From contig NZ_AUDC01000011.1 of assembly GCF_000425265.1 (NCBI RefSeq), positions 248,001-312,000 on the forward strand: a stretch of DNA of 64,000 nucleotides, in the 5' to 3' direction. The DNA comes from Maridesulfovibrio zosterae DSM 11974. GTDB lineage: Bacteria > Desulfobacterota > Desulfovibrionia > Desulfovibrionales > Desulfovibrionaceae. The number at the start of each line of letters is the position of its first letter. The stretch's first letter is position 1. The notes beneath the pieces are model-generated. The model had not been told where the DNA came from, did no database searches, and saw only the letters and a list, made by a program, of their open reading frames with translations. This document shows positions 1-7,467 of the stretch, piece after piece. The translations under genes were made by a program, and so were the position numbers.

Positions 1-252
1 ATCCATTCCTGAATATGTAGCCAGACCGGCCAGCCTTGAATCAGCACATTCTACCGAAAGCTTACCGCTGACGGGTGAAAGCTTGAGTCTGAAATCCCAT
101 GCAATCAGACTGTATCTGCCAAGCCGCCCGTCAACCTCGGCACTCTCCAAAAGAATACCCGGCGCATCACCCACAAGCCCTAAATACAGACTGATCGGGG
201 TCTGCGTATCAGCCGGCAACCATTTGCCATACTGAGTAAGTTCGATTTTCAT
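1..252 (-). CDS. trpE: Anthranilate synthase component I, N-terminal part (cut by window edge)
   Basis: Only the first 84 codons lie in the window. The translation begins MKIELTQYGKWLPAD and contains LLESAEVDGRLGRYSL, the typical N-terminal TrpE segment around the feedback tryptophan site. TrpE uses chorismate and ammonia from the TrpG subunit to make anthranilate, the first step of the tryptophan branch. The start is the ATG at 250-252, preceded by a GGAGAG ribosome site. The gene lies downstream of tyrA and a terminator hairpin that probably attenuates it. The catalytic domain is outside the window, so the family call rests on this segment and on context. Confidence 0.85.
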   Translation of the reverse strand, partial: MKIELTQYGKWLPADTQTPISLYLGLVGDAPGILLESAEVDGRLGRYSLIAWDFRLKLSPVSGKLSVECADSRLAGLATYSGMD

Positions 253-350
253 TTTTCTCTCCATGTTAGATAATGAGCATTTGCCTGACTTTCACAGTCC
301 TCAAAGACAAAGCTATGGTAGCCAAATAAATTCATTCTGATATTAATTCA

Positions 351-385
351 TAAAAAAAGCCGCATCCTCAGGGAGAATGCGGCTT
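351..385 (-). terminator. Intrinsic terminator / attenuator ahead of trpE
   Basis: On the minus strand a 12-bp stem (373-384 with 358-369) closes a 3-nt loop and is followed by seven T. One pair is a G-U wobble on the minus strand and would be a C-A mismatch on the plus strand, so the terminator faces trpE. It lies between the tyrA stop codon (411-413) and the trpE start. Confidence 0.85.
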
Positions 386-404
386 AATATTGCGTCAGAT
401 ACAC

Positions 405-437
405 TTCTCCCTAGGTATTGCTTTCACGCCACCACCA
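405..437 (-). promoter_or_regulatory. Candidate trp attenuation control segment in the 3' end of tyrA
   Basis: Three consecutive TGG codons (429-437) sit eight codons from the end of tyrA, before the TAG stop (411-413). The minus-strand 8-mer AGGGAGAA (405-412), which overlaps the stop codon, is perfectly complementary to TTCTCCCT (370-377). That second segment includes the upper 5' arm and loop of the terminator. A ribosome stalled at the Trp codons would leave the 8-mer free to form an antiterminator. A ribosome at the stop codon would cover it and let the terminator form. The pairings are seen; the mechanism is inferred from classical trp attenuation. Confidence 0.7.
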
Positions 438-1187
438 AGAAGCACGATCTGCAAGCAGATCCATATCACCCGCTGCTGCGAGGGACAGAAAAGAACGGAA
501 AAGACGGATAGCTTCGAGGCTGTACTGATTAGCATCAGAAATAGTCACGAAAAGATCACTGTCCTGAGTTACCATCTTACGTGCAGACTCAAGCCTGCGC
601 TTAAAAGACGGAGTTACAAATTTATCAATATTGGAAATTTCTCTGGAGCAAGCCAGAAAAGCAATTGTAGAACTGAAATTAAGAGCCTGAATCATAGCCA
701 TAGCCTTGTCATGCTCTTCCACTGTGGATTCAAAAGCACCGAAATCAAGTCGTTCAAAAAAATCTTTCACGGCCAGAAGTGCAGGCTTATCCTCTTCACG
801 TTCAGTAACAAGCGCTACCGTTGGGTTAAAATCAGTAGGAATTACAGGGCCGAATAAAGGATGGGTCCCTACTACCGGGCCATCATAAACACGTAGCATC
901 TGCTGCAAAGGACGTCCTTTTACAGAACCTACATCAGATAAAATTGCGCCTTCTTTCATATGCGGAATAACTAATGGCAAAACTTCATCCATTACTGTTA
1001 CTGGAATGCACAAAAGGACAAAATCGGTATGCGGTAACTGGCGTGCCATTTCAGCCTCATCAAGAGGCTGGTCAAAACGGTGTACCAGCAGCCCGGCACG
1101 TTCAGCTTTGAGCGCGAGAAACCCACCCATCTGTCCGCGTGAACCGATGACGGCTATGCTGTGTATTTTATTAAACCCGCACTCCAT
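411..1187 (-). CDS. tyrA: Prephenate dehydrogenase (TyrA family)
   Basis: Oxidative decarboxylation of prephenate to 4-hydroxyphenylpyruvate with NAD(P), giving the tyrosine precursor. The 258-residue protein starts with a Rossmann nucleotide-binding motif (IAVIGSRGQMGG, residues 11-22). It then has TDFVLLCIP and the VGTHPLFGP segment typical of TyrA. The start ATG lies 1 bp after the aroA stop, so the genes are translationally coupled. The C-terminus reads ASWWWRESNT. The three adjacent Trp codons lie just ahead of the trpE terminator and may double as a regulatory leader. No chorismate mutase domain is fused here; the mutase is in pheA upstream. Confidence 0.88.
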   Translation of the reverse strand: MECGFNKIHSIAVIGSRGQMGGFLALKAERAGLLVHRFDQPLDEAEMARQLPHTDFVLLCIPVTVMDEVLPLVIPHMKEGAILSDVGSVKGRPLQQMLRVYDGPVVGTHPLFGPVIPTDFNPTVALVTEREEDKPALLAVKDFFERLDFGAFESTVEEHDKAMAMIQALNFSSTIAFLACSREISNIDKFVTPSFKRRLESARKMVTQDSDLFVTISDANQYSLEAIRLFRSFLSLAAAGDMDLLADRASWWWRESNT

Positions 1188-1188
1188 C

Positions 1189-2523
1189 TTAACAACCGTT
1201 TCCTTTAGTTACTTTTGCCCACTCATCCCAGAAACCTGGAAAAGACTTTGCTACACATCCGGGCTCTTCTGGAATTGCTTCAATACCCGCCATTGAAAAA
1301 ATAGCTGTGCTCATAGCAAGACGGTGATCATCGTAAGTACTGAATACAATCCGCTCGCCCTTTCTAAGAGGTGCAGGAATTATAGTGATAAAATCTTCAC
1401 CTATTTCAGCTTTACCACCTGCTCTCATGACTTCTGCAGCACTTGCTTCAAGTCTATCACACTCTTTGATACGAAGATGTGCCACGTTAGTAATAGTGGT
1501 AGGACTATCTGCAAAAGCTGCAGCAACAGCTACTGTCGGGACCAGATCAGGACAAAGCCCCATGTCGACTTCTACTCCGTGCAGCTTTGAGGGATATACC
1601 GTTACACTGTGGTCATCACTTTCAATCTTTGCACCCATGGATTGCAGGATGCTCATAATTGCACGATCACCCTGAAGTGACTTAGTGGACATACCTTCAA
1701 TTTTAACAGGTTTATTGCCTACCGCTCCTGCTGCAAGAAAATATGAGGCGTTAGACCAGTCACCTTCAACGTAATATTCATCACGTACAAATTTGGAAGG
1801 TTTGACTACAAAACGAATTTCACCGGGAACAACCTTTTCGACCTTTCTCCAGTCTACTTTTCTCCACCCTCCGTCATGTTTAACCTGGACCTCAAAAGAA
1901 ATTCTGAAATCTTCCATAACATTGAGAGTCAGGGCAACGTAAGGCCATGAAACTGCTTTTTTACCTGTTACATTTATGGTTGTTACCTCTTTAGCTAATG
2001 GAGCAGCTAAAAGCAAGCCGGAAAGATACTGACTGGATTCTTCAAGGGAAATATTCATTTCCTTGCCACTAAACTCATGAGCCTCCAGAGTAACAGGAGG
2101 ATAGCCTTTCTTATCAGAAAAAGTAACTTTCACTCCCTGCGATTCGAGAGCACAGGTCAATGCACCGATAGGCCGATCATGCATACGGGGAGTTCCCTGC
2201 ACCCGGAAAAGGCCTTTTCCAGCGCCGGCAATAGCCGTGATTAAACGGCAGGTGGTACCGGAATCACGCATCTCAAGAACGGCAGGTTCTTTATCCCCGC
2301 CCTTAGGTCCGCTATTCATACCTGTGACAGAAGTTGCTCCGGCATCAACGTTGAACTCAGCCCCCATTGTACTAAGGCAATCCATTGTCCGATTGATATC
2401 ATTACTGTCCAGAGGATCAAGAACAACTGTCGTCCCTTCTGAAAGAGCGCCCGCAATAAGAGCTCTGTGAGACAGAGATTTGGATGAAGGAGCCTTAACA
2501 ATTATACAATTATCAGAAGTCAT
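1189..2523 (-). CDS. aroA: 3-phosphoshikimate 1-carboxyvinyltransferase (EPSP synthase)
   Basis: Joins shikimate-3-phosphate and PEP to give EPSP, the sixth shikimate step. The 444-residue length fits the family. The N-terminal substrate-binding segment KAPSSKSLSHRALIAGAL and the later DSGTTCRLI and LRIKECDRLEA motifs are EPSP synthase signatures. It lies between pheA (82 bp upstream) and tyrA (1 bp downstream) in one transcription unit. The glyphosate-loop region reads DSGTTCRLI rather than the commoner NAGTAMRPL form, so it belongs to a divergent subgroup. The functional call is secure. Confidence 0.93.
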   Translation of the reverse strand: MTSDNCIIVKAPSSKSLSHRALIAGALSEGTTVVLDPLDSNDINRTMDCLSTMGAEFNVDAGATSVTGMNSGPKGGDKEPAVLEMRDSGTTCRLITAIAGAGKGLFRVQGTPRMHDRPIGALTCALESQGVKVTFSDKKGYPPVTLEAHEFSGKEMNISLEESSQYLSGLLLAAPLAKEVTTINVTGKKAVSWPYVALTLNVMEDFRISFEVQVKHDGGWRKVDWRKVEKVVPGEIRFVVKPSKFVRDEYYVEGDWSNASYFLAAGAVGNKPVKIEGMSTKSLQGDRAIMSILQSMGAKIESDDHSVTVYPSKLHGVEVDMGLCPDLVPTVAVAAAFADSPTTITNVAHLRIKECDRLEASAAEVMRAGGKAEIGEDFITIIPAPLRKGERIVFSTYDDHRLAMSTAIFSMAGIEAIPEEPGCVAKSFPGFWDEWAKVTKGNGC

Positions 2524-2605
2524 TATATTCTATCCTGACTATTTTCAGTCGGTAAAAAACTTTATTTAAGGAAAATACTGAGATGATCAACACATCTATA
2601 TATAA

Positions 2606-3709
2606 TTAGAACGTACTGCCGTTCTGTGATCCTCCGGGATAACTACCGAGAATCTTGAATGTTAGGCAGCGAGATTTAAGGTCTTCAATGAGACTTTCAT
2701 ATTCTTCAGCCCTGAGATCACCTTGTAAATCTACAAAAAACATGTATTTCCATTTTTCACCTAGAAAGGGACGAGATTCCAGCTTGGTCATATTAATATC
2801 TTTGCCGTACAACTCATTCAAAACTGAAACAAGAGCACCGGGTCTATCCGGAGTGGTGAAAAGTATGGTTGTCTTATCTCTTTTCCCTTCTTTACCTGGC
2901 TTTGGTCCTATAATAAGAAAACGAGTCCAGTTATCAGAAAGATCCTCTATAGCCTCAGCTACGACGTGCAAACCAAAAATATTTGCAAGTTTAACGTGTC
3001 CCAGTGCGGCTATGGGTTCATCACTGTCAGCAACCATCTGGGCTGCCTGAGCAGTAGAGTCCACAGGCACAAGAGGTACACCTGGCAGGTTGGCGCGAAG
3101 CCATCCGGTACATTGCTCTAGAGCCTTGGAATGTGAATAGACAGTTTTAATCTCATCAAGTCCAACACCCTTACTGATGAGCCCGTGACTGATACGATGG
3201 TATAGCTCGGCCTGAATATAAACCGGATATCGCATGAAAAGATCAACATTCTGTCCAACCGTACCCTTGAGCGAATTTTCAAGAGGAATGATACCTAAAT
3301 CGGCTTCCCCCTTGGATACAGCCACAAAAATATCTTCAAAATTATTTTTGGGGATCATGTCGGCCTGACGCCCCATATGCTGTAGCCCTGCAAAATATGA
3401 AAAGGTTCCTTCCGGGCCGAGATAGACTACTCTTTCAGGTCGTTGCAGTCTGCGTGAAGATGAAATAATTTCACGATATATGGCTTCAAGGTGTTCTGAA
3501 GGAAGAGGTCCTGGATTACGTCCGGTCAGCCCTTGAAGAACTTCCTGCTCACGGAAAGGCTTAAAAATCTGATCAGAAGAGCCTGCTTTTATTGCGCCGA
3601 CTGACAACGATGCAGCAGCGCGCTTGTTAAGAAGTTCTAAAATTTCACTATCGAGGGAATCTATTTCTTCTCTCAGACTGCCTAAATTATTTTTGCTGGA
3701 CTCTGACAT
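2606..3709 (-). CDS. pheA: Bifunctional chorismate mutase / prephenate dehydratase (P-protein)
   Basis: A 367-residue fusion. Residues about 8-90 form an AroQ-type chorismate mutase helix bundle (LREEIDSLDSEILELLNKR, then IFKPFREQEVL). Residues about 93-270 form the prephenate dehydratase domain (VYLGPEGTFSY; GIIPLENSLKGTV). The C-terminal about 85 residues are an ACT domain with the ESRP motif that normally binds phenylalanine for feedback control. It feeds phenylalanine synthesis and supplies prephenate for tyrA two genes downstream. The gap to aroB' is 6 bp, so it belongs to the same operon. Confidence 0.93.
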   Translation of the reverse strand: MSESSKNNLGSLREEIDSLDSEILELLNKRAAASLSVGAIKAGSSDQIFKPFREQEVLQGLTGRNPGPLPSEHLEAIYREIISSSRRLQRPERVVYLGPEGTFSYFAGLQHMGRQADMIPKNNFEDIFVAVSKGEADLGIIPLENSLKGTVGQNVDLFMRYPVYIQAELYHRISHGLISKGVGLDEIKTVYSHSKALEQCTGWLRANLPGVPLVPVDSTAQAAQMVADSDEPIAALGHVKLANIFGLHVVAEAIEDLSDNWTRFLIIGPKPGKEGKRDKTTILFTTPDRPGALVSVLNELYGKDINMTKLESRPFLGEKWKYMFFVDLQGDLRAEEYESLIEDLKSRCLTFKILGSYPGGSQNGSTF

Positions 3710-3715
3710 TTTTTA

Positions 3716-4699
3716 TTATTCCTCTACAATCTCTTCGCTGATGCGCATACCGAAATGGCGTCCGGCTTCATCAATACGGCAAAGAATTTCATCACCCTTT
3801 TTCAGGGTTACAACACTTACAGGCTCACCTTTACCGCTGACCACTCGAATTGTCTCGGCGTTCTGCAAAAAGACTTTACCTGAAACAGGACCATTATCTG
3901 TAGCAACTTCTGCAGTTATGAGCAGCATAGGCCGTACTTCAACCTTACTTCTACCAACAACAGCTATGGAAGTGTTGCCCTGTGCGTCCACAATCAGAAC
4001 TTCAGCACCTGAAGACAACTCTTCAAGATATGTAGTTTTATCACCCGGCATCTGTACATACGCATGAACAGCACCAGCATTTACTCGAAAAGGACGGGCT
4101 GCAACATATGGATTTGACTCAGTCTCAGCATGTACCAAAAATGTAAAAGCACTGGAATTCCCAGTAAGCATACCCTGCCCTTTCTTGAGCATTGAAATCG
4201 TATCAACACAGACCCGGTGTCCAAGACCTGCGGATTCAATATCAGTAATTACCGCCTTTTGTAATTCCATTTTACCCTGACTAAGTTTCAGTTCTGCAAC
4301 AATTGTCTTCAGGTCCGCAGCTCCCTCGGGAGTGACCACTATGGTATCAGCACCGCGCTCAAGAACTCCTGCAGCAAGTCTTGCCCTGTCTAGGGATTCG
4401 GCCTCAAGAGCAAGACTCTCAACCTGAGCAAGAATATTTTCAACAGGAATGATTTCCCATCCGGCAGCAAGACAAACGTCTTTGCCTTTCTGAGCAAGGT
4501 TTACTGCAATTTCTTCATCCGACTTTTCATTGATGGCAACTGTTGGAATATCTTCCGGTGTGAGAACTGTAACACGTCCCAAAGACTCTATGTCCTTCTT
4601 ACGATCTGGAGTGGTGAGGACAGCGTCAACACCGGACTCAAGCGCCAGAGTCACAAGGTTTTTATCAAATGGGATTGCTTTGTATATAATCTTTTTCAT
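3716..4699 (-). CDS. aroB': 3-dehydroquinate synthase II (AroB')
   Basis: The archaeal-type enzyme, unrelated to bacterial AroB. It oxidatively deaminates and cyclises the ADTH synthase product to 3-dehydroquinate, using NAD. The 327-residue protein has the family's start (KKIIYKAIPFDKNLVTLALE), GADTIVVTPEGA in the middle, and conserved GHRVCVDTISMLKKGQGMLTGN and AVHAYVQMPGDKT segments. It lies 18 bp downstream of aroA'. Together the two genes replace DAHP synthase and AroB, so aromatic rings are built from aspartate semialdehyde instead of erythrose-4-phosphate. That use in Desulfovibrio is established by homology to the methanogen route. Confidence 0.9.
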   Translation of the reverse strand: MKKIIYKAIPFDKNLVTLALESGVDAVLTTPDRKKDIESLGRVTVLTPEDIPTVAINEKSDEEIAVNLAQKGKDVCLAAGWEIIPVENILAQVESLALEAESLDRARLAAGVLERGADTIVVTPEGAADLKTIVAELKLSQGKMELQKAVITDIESAGLGHRVCVDTISMLKKGQGMLTGNSSAFTFLVHAETESNPYVAARPFRVNAGAVHAYVQMPGDKTTYLEELSSGAEVLIVDAQGNTSIAVVGRSKVEVRPMLLITAEVATDNGPVSGKVFLQNAETIRVVSGKGEPVSVVTLKKGDEILCRIDEAGRHFGMRISEEIVEE

Positions 4700-4717
4700 T
4701 ACGATTTCCTGATTTTA

Positions 4718-5515
4718 CTATTCGCCGATGTATTTGAGGGCATCATCTACGGATACATCTTCATGAACAATTTTGTGCAGAGCTTGAACAAGTCTTACAC
4801 GATTTTTGTGTTGAAAAACATTTCGTCCAACAGAAAGGCCTGCTCCGCCAGCAGTAATGGAATCGGAAACCATCTGCAAAAAATCTCGAGTGGAATCAAG
4901 CTTAGGACCGCCGGCAATAACAACCGGAATGCAACATCCGTCAACAACTTCACCAAATGTCTCAACATTTCCAGTATAAGAGACTTTAACGATGTCAGCG
5001 CCCAACTCTTCTCCCATCCTGGCACAGTGAGCAACGACTTCAGGATCAAATTCATCTTTAATTTTAGGACCACGAGCATAAACCATAGCCAGAACAGGAA
5101 CACCCCAGCTGGTAGCGGCAGAAGCGACTTCACCTAGATCGGAAAGCATCTTGGATTCAGTCTCATCACCAAGATTTACATGAACGGAAACGGCATCAGC
5201 ACCAAGACGGAGACCATCTTCAACAGTGCCGACCAGAGTTTTTGCATTTGGAGTGGGAGAAAGGGAGGTTGAAGCTGAAAGATGGACAATTAATCCGACG
5301 TCTCCGCCTTCTTCACGGTGAGAGCAGCGAACAAGGCCCTTATGCATGAGCACCGCATTTGCTCCGCCTTTCACCATGTCATTAACCGCTCTGCGCATGT
5401 TACGCAATCCCTTGAGAGGCCCGACACTAACACCATGATCCATAGGGACAATGATTGTTCTGCCGGTATTACGATTGATTATCCGCTCTATTCGTACACT
5501 TTTACCAATCTGCAT
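4718..5515 (-). CDS. aroA': 2-amino-3,7-dideoxy-D-threo-hept-6-ulosonate synthase (ADTH synthase, AroA')
   Basis: A class I aldolase of the FbaB/DeoC fold. It condenses aspartate semialdehyde with a 6-deoxy-5-ketofructose-1-phosphate-type donor to start the alternative shikimate entry route. The 265-residue protein shows IIVPMDHGVSVGP at the N-terminus, ADAVSVHVNLG, KVSYTGN (the KxS segment carrying the likely Schiff-base Lys) and IAGGPK. Start ATG 5513-5515 has GGAG seven bases upstream. It is the first structural gene of the operon, directly behind a leader-peptide attenuator (5575-5757). Confidence 0.9.
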   Translation of the reverse strand: MQIGKSVRIERIINRNTGRTIIVPMDHGVSVGPLKGLRNMRRAVNDMVKGGANAVLMHKGLVRCSHREEGGDVGLIVHLSASTSLSPTPNAKTLVGTVEDGLRLGADAVSVHVNLGDETESKMLSDLGEVASAATSWGVPVLAMVYARGPKIKDEFDPEVVAHCARMGEELGADIVKVSYTGNVETFGEVVDGCCIPVVIAGGPKLDSTRDFLQMVSDSITAGGAGLSVGRNVFQHKNRVRLVQALHKIVHEDVSVDDALKYIGE

Positions 5516-5574
5516 TTTATTTCTCCATCTGGTTAGCCTCTGCTTGAGAGCTCCGCTTTCCTGTGGCGGCCTGG

Positions 5575-5617
5575 ATAAAAGAAAAGGGCCGCCGGCGAGT
5601 CTTCGCCTGCGGCCCTT
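5575..5617 (-). terminator. Strong terminator in the aro operon leader
   Basis: On the minus strand a 15-bp GC-rich stem with one mismatch (5603-5617 with 5584-5598) closes a 4-nt loop. It is followed by TTTTCTTTT. It lies after the leader peptide stop (5647-5649) and 60 bp before the aroA' start. This is the position expected of an attenuator. The segment just before it (5621-5640) can pair with the leader segment around 5657-5672 (GTGGAGG/CCTCTAC plus TTTGC/GCAAA), a plausible antiterminator. Confidence 0.88.
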
Positions 5618-5646
5618 CGTAGAGGTCGTTTGCTTTATTTCGTTTT

Positions 5647-5757
5647 CTACTTTTTAAACGAGCAAACCTCCACCTGACCACAAGCGTGGGTGCACCAAAA
5701 ATAAAAAAAGTAGAAAAAATATGAGAGGCCGGTGCCCAAGGTGTTAAATGTCTGCAT
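5647..5757 (-). CDS. Aromatic-rich leader peptide of the aro operon
   Basis: A 36-codon ORF on the minus strand: ATG 5755-5757, TAG 5647-5649. Residues 12-21 read SYFFYFFYFW, giving nine consecutive aromatic codons (five Phe, three Tyr, one Trp). It sits between a TTGACA promoter and the operon terminator, which is the architecture of an amino-acid attenuation leader. Stalling on charged-tRNA shortage for any of the three aromatic amino acids would favour readthrough into aroA'. An in-frame TAA lies just upstream of the ATG. There is no clear Shine-Dalgarno, and the predicted transcript start nearly coincides with the ATG, so translation may be leaderless. Too short for routine gene calling. 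Confidence 0.82.
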   Translation of the reverse strand: MQTFNTLGTGLSYFFYFFYFWCTHACGQVEVCSFKK

Positions 5758-5764
5758 GGGTTTT

Positions 5765-5793
5765 AATTAACCAAACTCGAAAAAAACTGTCAA
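5765..5793 (-). promoter_or_regulatory. Candidate sigma-70 promoter of the aro/trp operon
   Basis: On the minus strand TTGACA (5788-5793) is followed after exactly 17 bp by TTAATT (5765-5770). The -35 is perfect and the -10 matches three of six bases. The start point would fall around 5757-5759, at or next to the leader ATG. The rest of the gap up to the sigma-54 promoter at 6004 is AT-rich and holds no gene that I can support. Confidence 0.6.
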
Positions 5794-6003
5794 CAACTTT
5801 CTTTATTTTTTTACCATCATTAATATAATGGCCGATATTTGTTATTTTGCATACTATGTTTACGACACTTAATTTTATAAATTTTACCTTTTTGTAATTT
5901 AATACTGAAAAATATACGACAAAAAAGTACAATAATACAATTTTGTAATCGTATTTTTTAAGTCTTCTTAAAAATATCCTGCAATTTAAACAACTTACAA
6001 TAT

Positions 6004-6020
6004 TGGCACAGTCCGTGCTT
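6004..6020 (+). promoter_or_regulatory. Sigma-54 promoter of amtB-glnK
   Basis: The sequence TTGGCACAGTCCGTGCTT carries the -24 GG (6005-6006) and -12 GC (6017-6018) elements at the required 12-bp offset. It closely matches the TTGGCAC-N5-TTGCT consensus. The start would be near 6030, about 37 bp ahead of amtB. Nitrogen-responsive sigma-54 control of amtB-glnK is common, so the context supports the call. Confidence 0.85.
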
Positions 6021-6066
6021 AGGAAAACTTATCCTTGAAGCAATCAACACCCCTAAGGAGGACTGT

Positions 6067-7437
6067 ATGACTACTAAACTTTCACTGGCGGGCCGTAAAA
6101 TTCCGGCCCTTGTAACTCTCTTGCTCCTGGCAGCACCTACCGCAGCATTCGCTGGCGAAGAGTTCATGACTCAGACCCACGCCAATATTCTTTGGACACT
6201 TCTGGCAGCAATTCTCGTTATGTTCATGCAGGCTGGCTTTGCTTGCGTAGAAGCAGGTTTTACCAGAGCAAAGAGTGCCGGTAACATCCTGATGAAAAAC
6301 TTTCTTGATTTCGCCCTTGGATCAATCATCTTTTACCTGTTCGGTTTCGGACTGATGTTCGGCCTTGATGCCGGCGGGTTTGTAGGAACTTCAGGTTTCT
6401 CACTTGCAGGCGTCGGTCTTACCGACCCTGACTCACAGTGGACTTTGACATTCTGGTTCTTTCAGTCTGTATTTGCCGCTACAGCAGCAACAATCGTATC
6501 CGGTGGTATTGCAGAACGCACAAAATTCAGTGGATATATAATCGTCACCTGTATAGTAACAGGTCTGATCTATCCTATTTCAGGACACTGGGCATGGGGA
6601 TCTCTCTGGCTCGGCGATTCAGGTGCAGGCTGGCTTGAAGGCCTTGGATTCATGGACTTTGCAGGCTCAACAGTTGTCCACTCTGTTGGTGGATGGGTTG
6701 CTCTTGCAGGCGCAATGATGCTTGGACCCCGCATCGGTAAATATACCGCAGACGGCAAAGCAAAAGCTATCCCCGGCCACAACATTCCTTTAGCATCCCT
6801 CGGCGTATTCATTCTTTGGTTCGGTTGGTTCGGTTTCAACCCTGGCTCAACTACAACAGCTGACGGCTCAATCGGTCTTATCGCAGTAACTACAAGTCTC
6901 TCTGCATGTGGGGGAACAGCCGCAGCAATGTTCACCTCATGGTTTAAATACGGCAAACCGGATATTTCCATGACCTGTAACGGTGCGCTGGCAGGACTGG
7001 TAGGTATCACCGCCGGCTGTGCAACAGTAACACCTTCAGCATCAATCATCATCGGAATTATTGCAGGTATCCTCGTAGTACTCTCAATCGAATTTATTGA
7101 TAAAATTCTCAAGATTGATGACCCGGTTGGTGCAGTTTCCGTTCACGGTATATGCGGAGCATGGGGAACACTTGCTTGTGGCCTATTCACAGCTCCCGCA
7201 CTTAATGACGGAGCAGGCGGCCTCTTTTACGGCGGCGGATTCTCTCTTGTAACTCCACAGCTTATCGGTATCGCAGTATGCTTTGTCTGGGCTTTCGGTG
7301 CAGGTCTGATCGCATTCTCCATCGCTAAGGCAATACTTGGAATCAGAGTAACAGCTGAAGAAGAAATGAAAGGTCTCGATATTGCTGAACATGGCATGGA
7401 GTCCTATAACGGTTTCCAGATCTTCTCCAACGAATAA
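6067..7437 (+). CDS. amtB: Ammonium transporter Amt
   Basis: Inner-membrane channel for ammonium uptake. The 456-residue protein starts with a cleavable signal peptide (hydrophobic stretch ending AAPTAAFAGEE, about residue 29). About eleven membrane segments follow. The twin-histidine pore is visible in STVVHSVGG and in DPVGAVSVHGICGAWG, and the family segment FACVEAGFTRAKSAGN is present. RBS AAGGAG lies eight bases before the ATG. It is 30 bp upstream of glnK, whose product would gate it, and both follow a sigma-54 promoter. Confidence 0.95.
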   Translation: MTTKLSLAGRKIPALVTLLLLAAPTAAFAGEEFMTQTHANILWTLLAAILVMFMQAGFACVEAGFTRAKSAGNILMKNFLDFALGSIIFYLFGFGLMFGLDAGGFVGTSGFSLAGVGLTDPDSQWTLTFWFFQSVFAATAATIVSGGIAERTKFSGYIIVTCIVTGLIYPISGHWAWGSLWLGDSGAGWLEGLGFMDFAGSTVVHSVGGWVALAGAMMLGPRIGKYTADGKAKAIPGHNIPLASLGVFILWFGWFGFNPGSTTTADGSIGLIAVTTSLSACGGTAAAMFTSWFKYGKPDISMTCNGALAGLVGITAGCATVTPSASIIIGIIAGILVVLSIEFIDKILKIDDPVGAVSVHGICGAWGTLACGLFTAPALNDGAGGLFYGGGFSLVTPQLIGIAVCFVWAFGAGLIAFSIAKAILGIRVTAEEEMKGLDIAEHGMESYNGFQIFSNE

Positions 7438-7467
7438 TCGAACCATCACATAGAGAGGAACAATATA

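Noticed and set aside
5744-5932. Minus-strand 62-codon ORF overlapping the aro leader
   Set aside because: Its frame runs through the promoter and has no RBS; the overlapping aromatic-rich ORF at 5647-5757 explains the region better.
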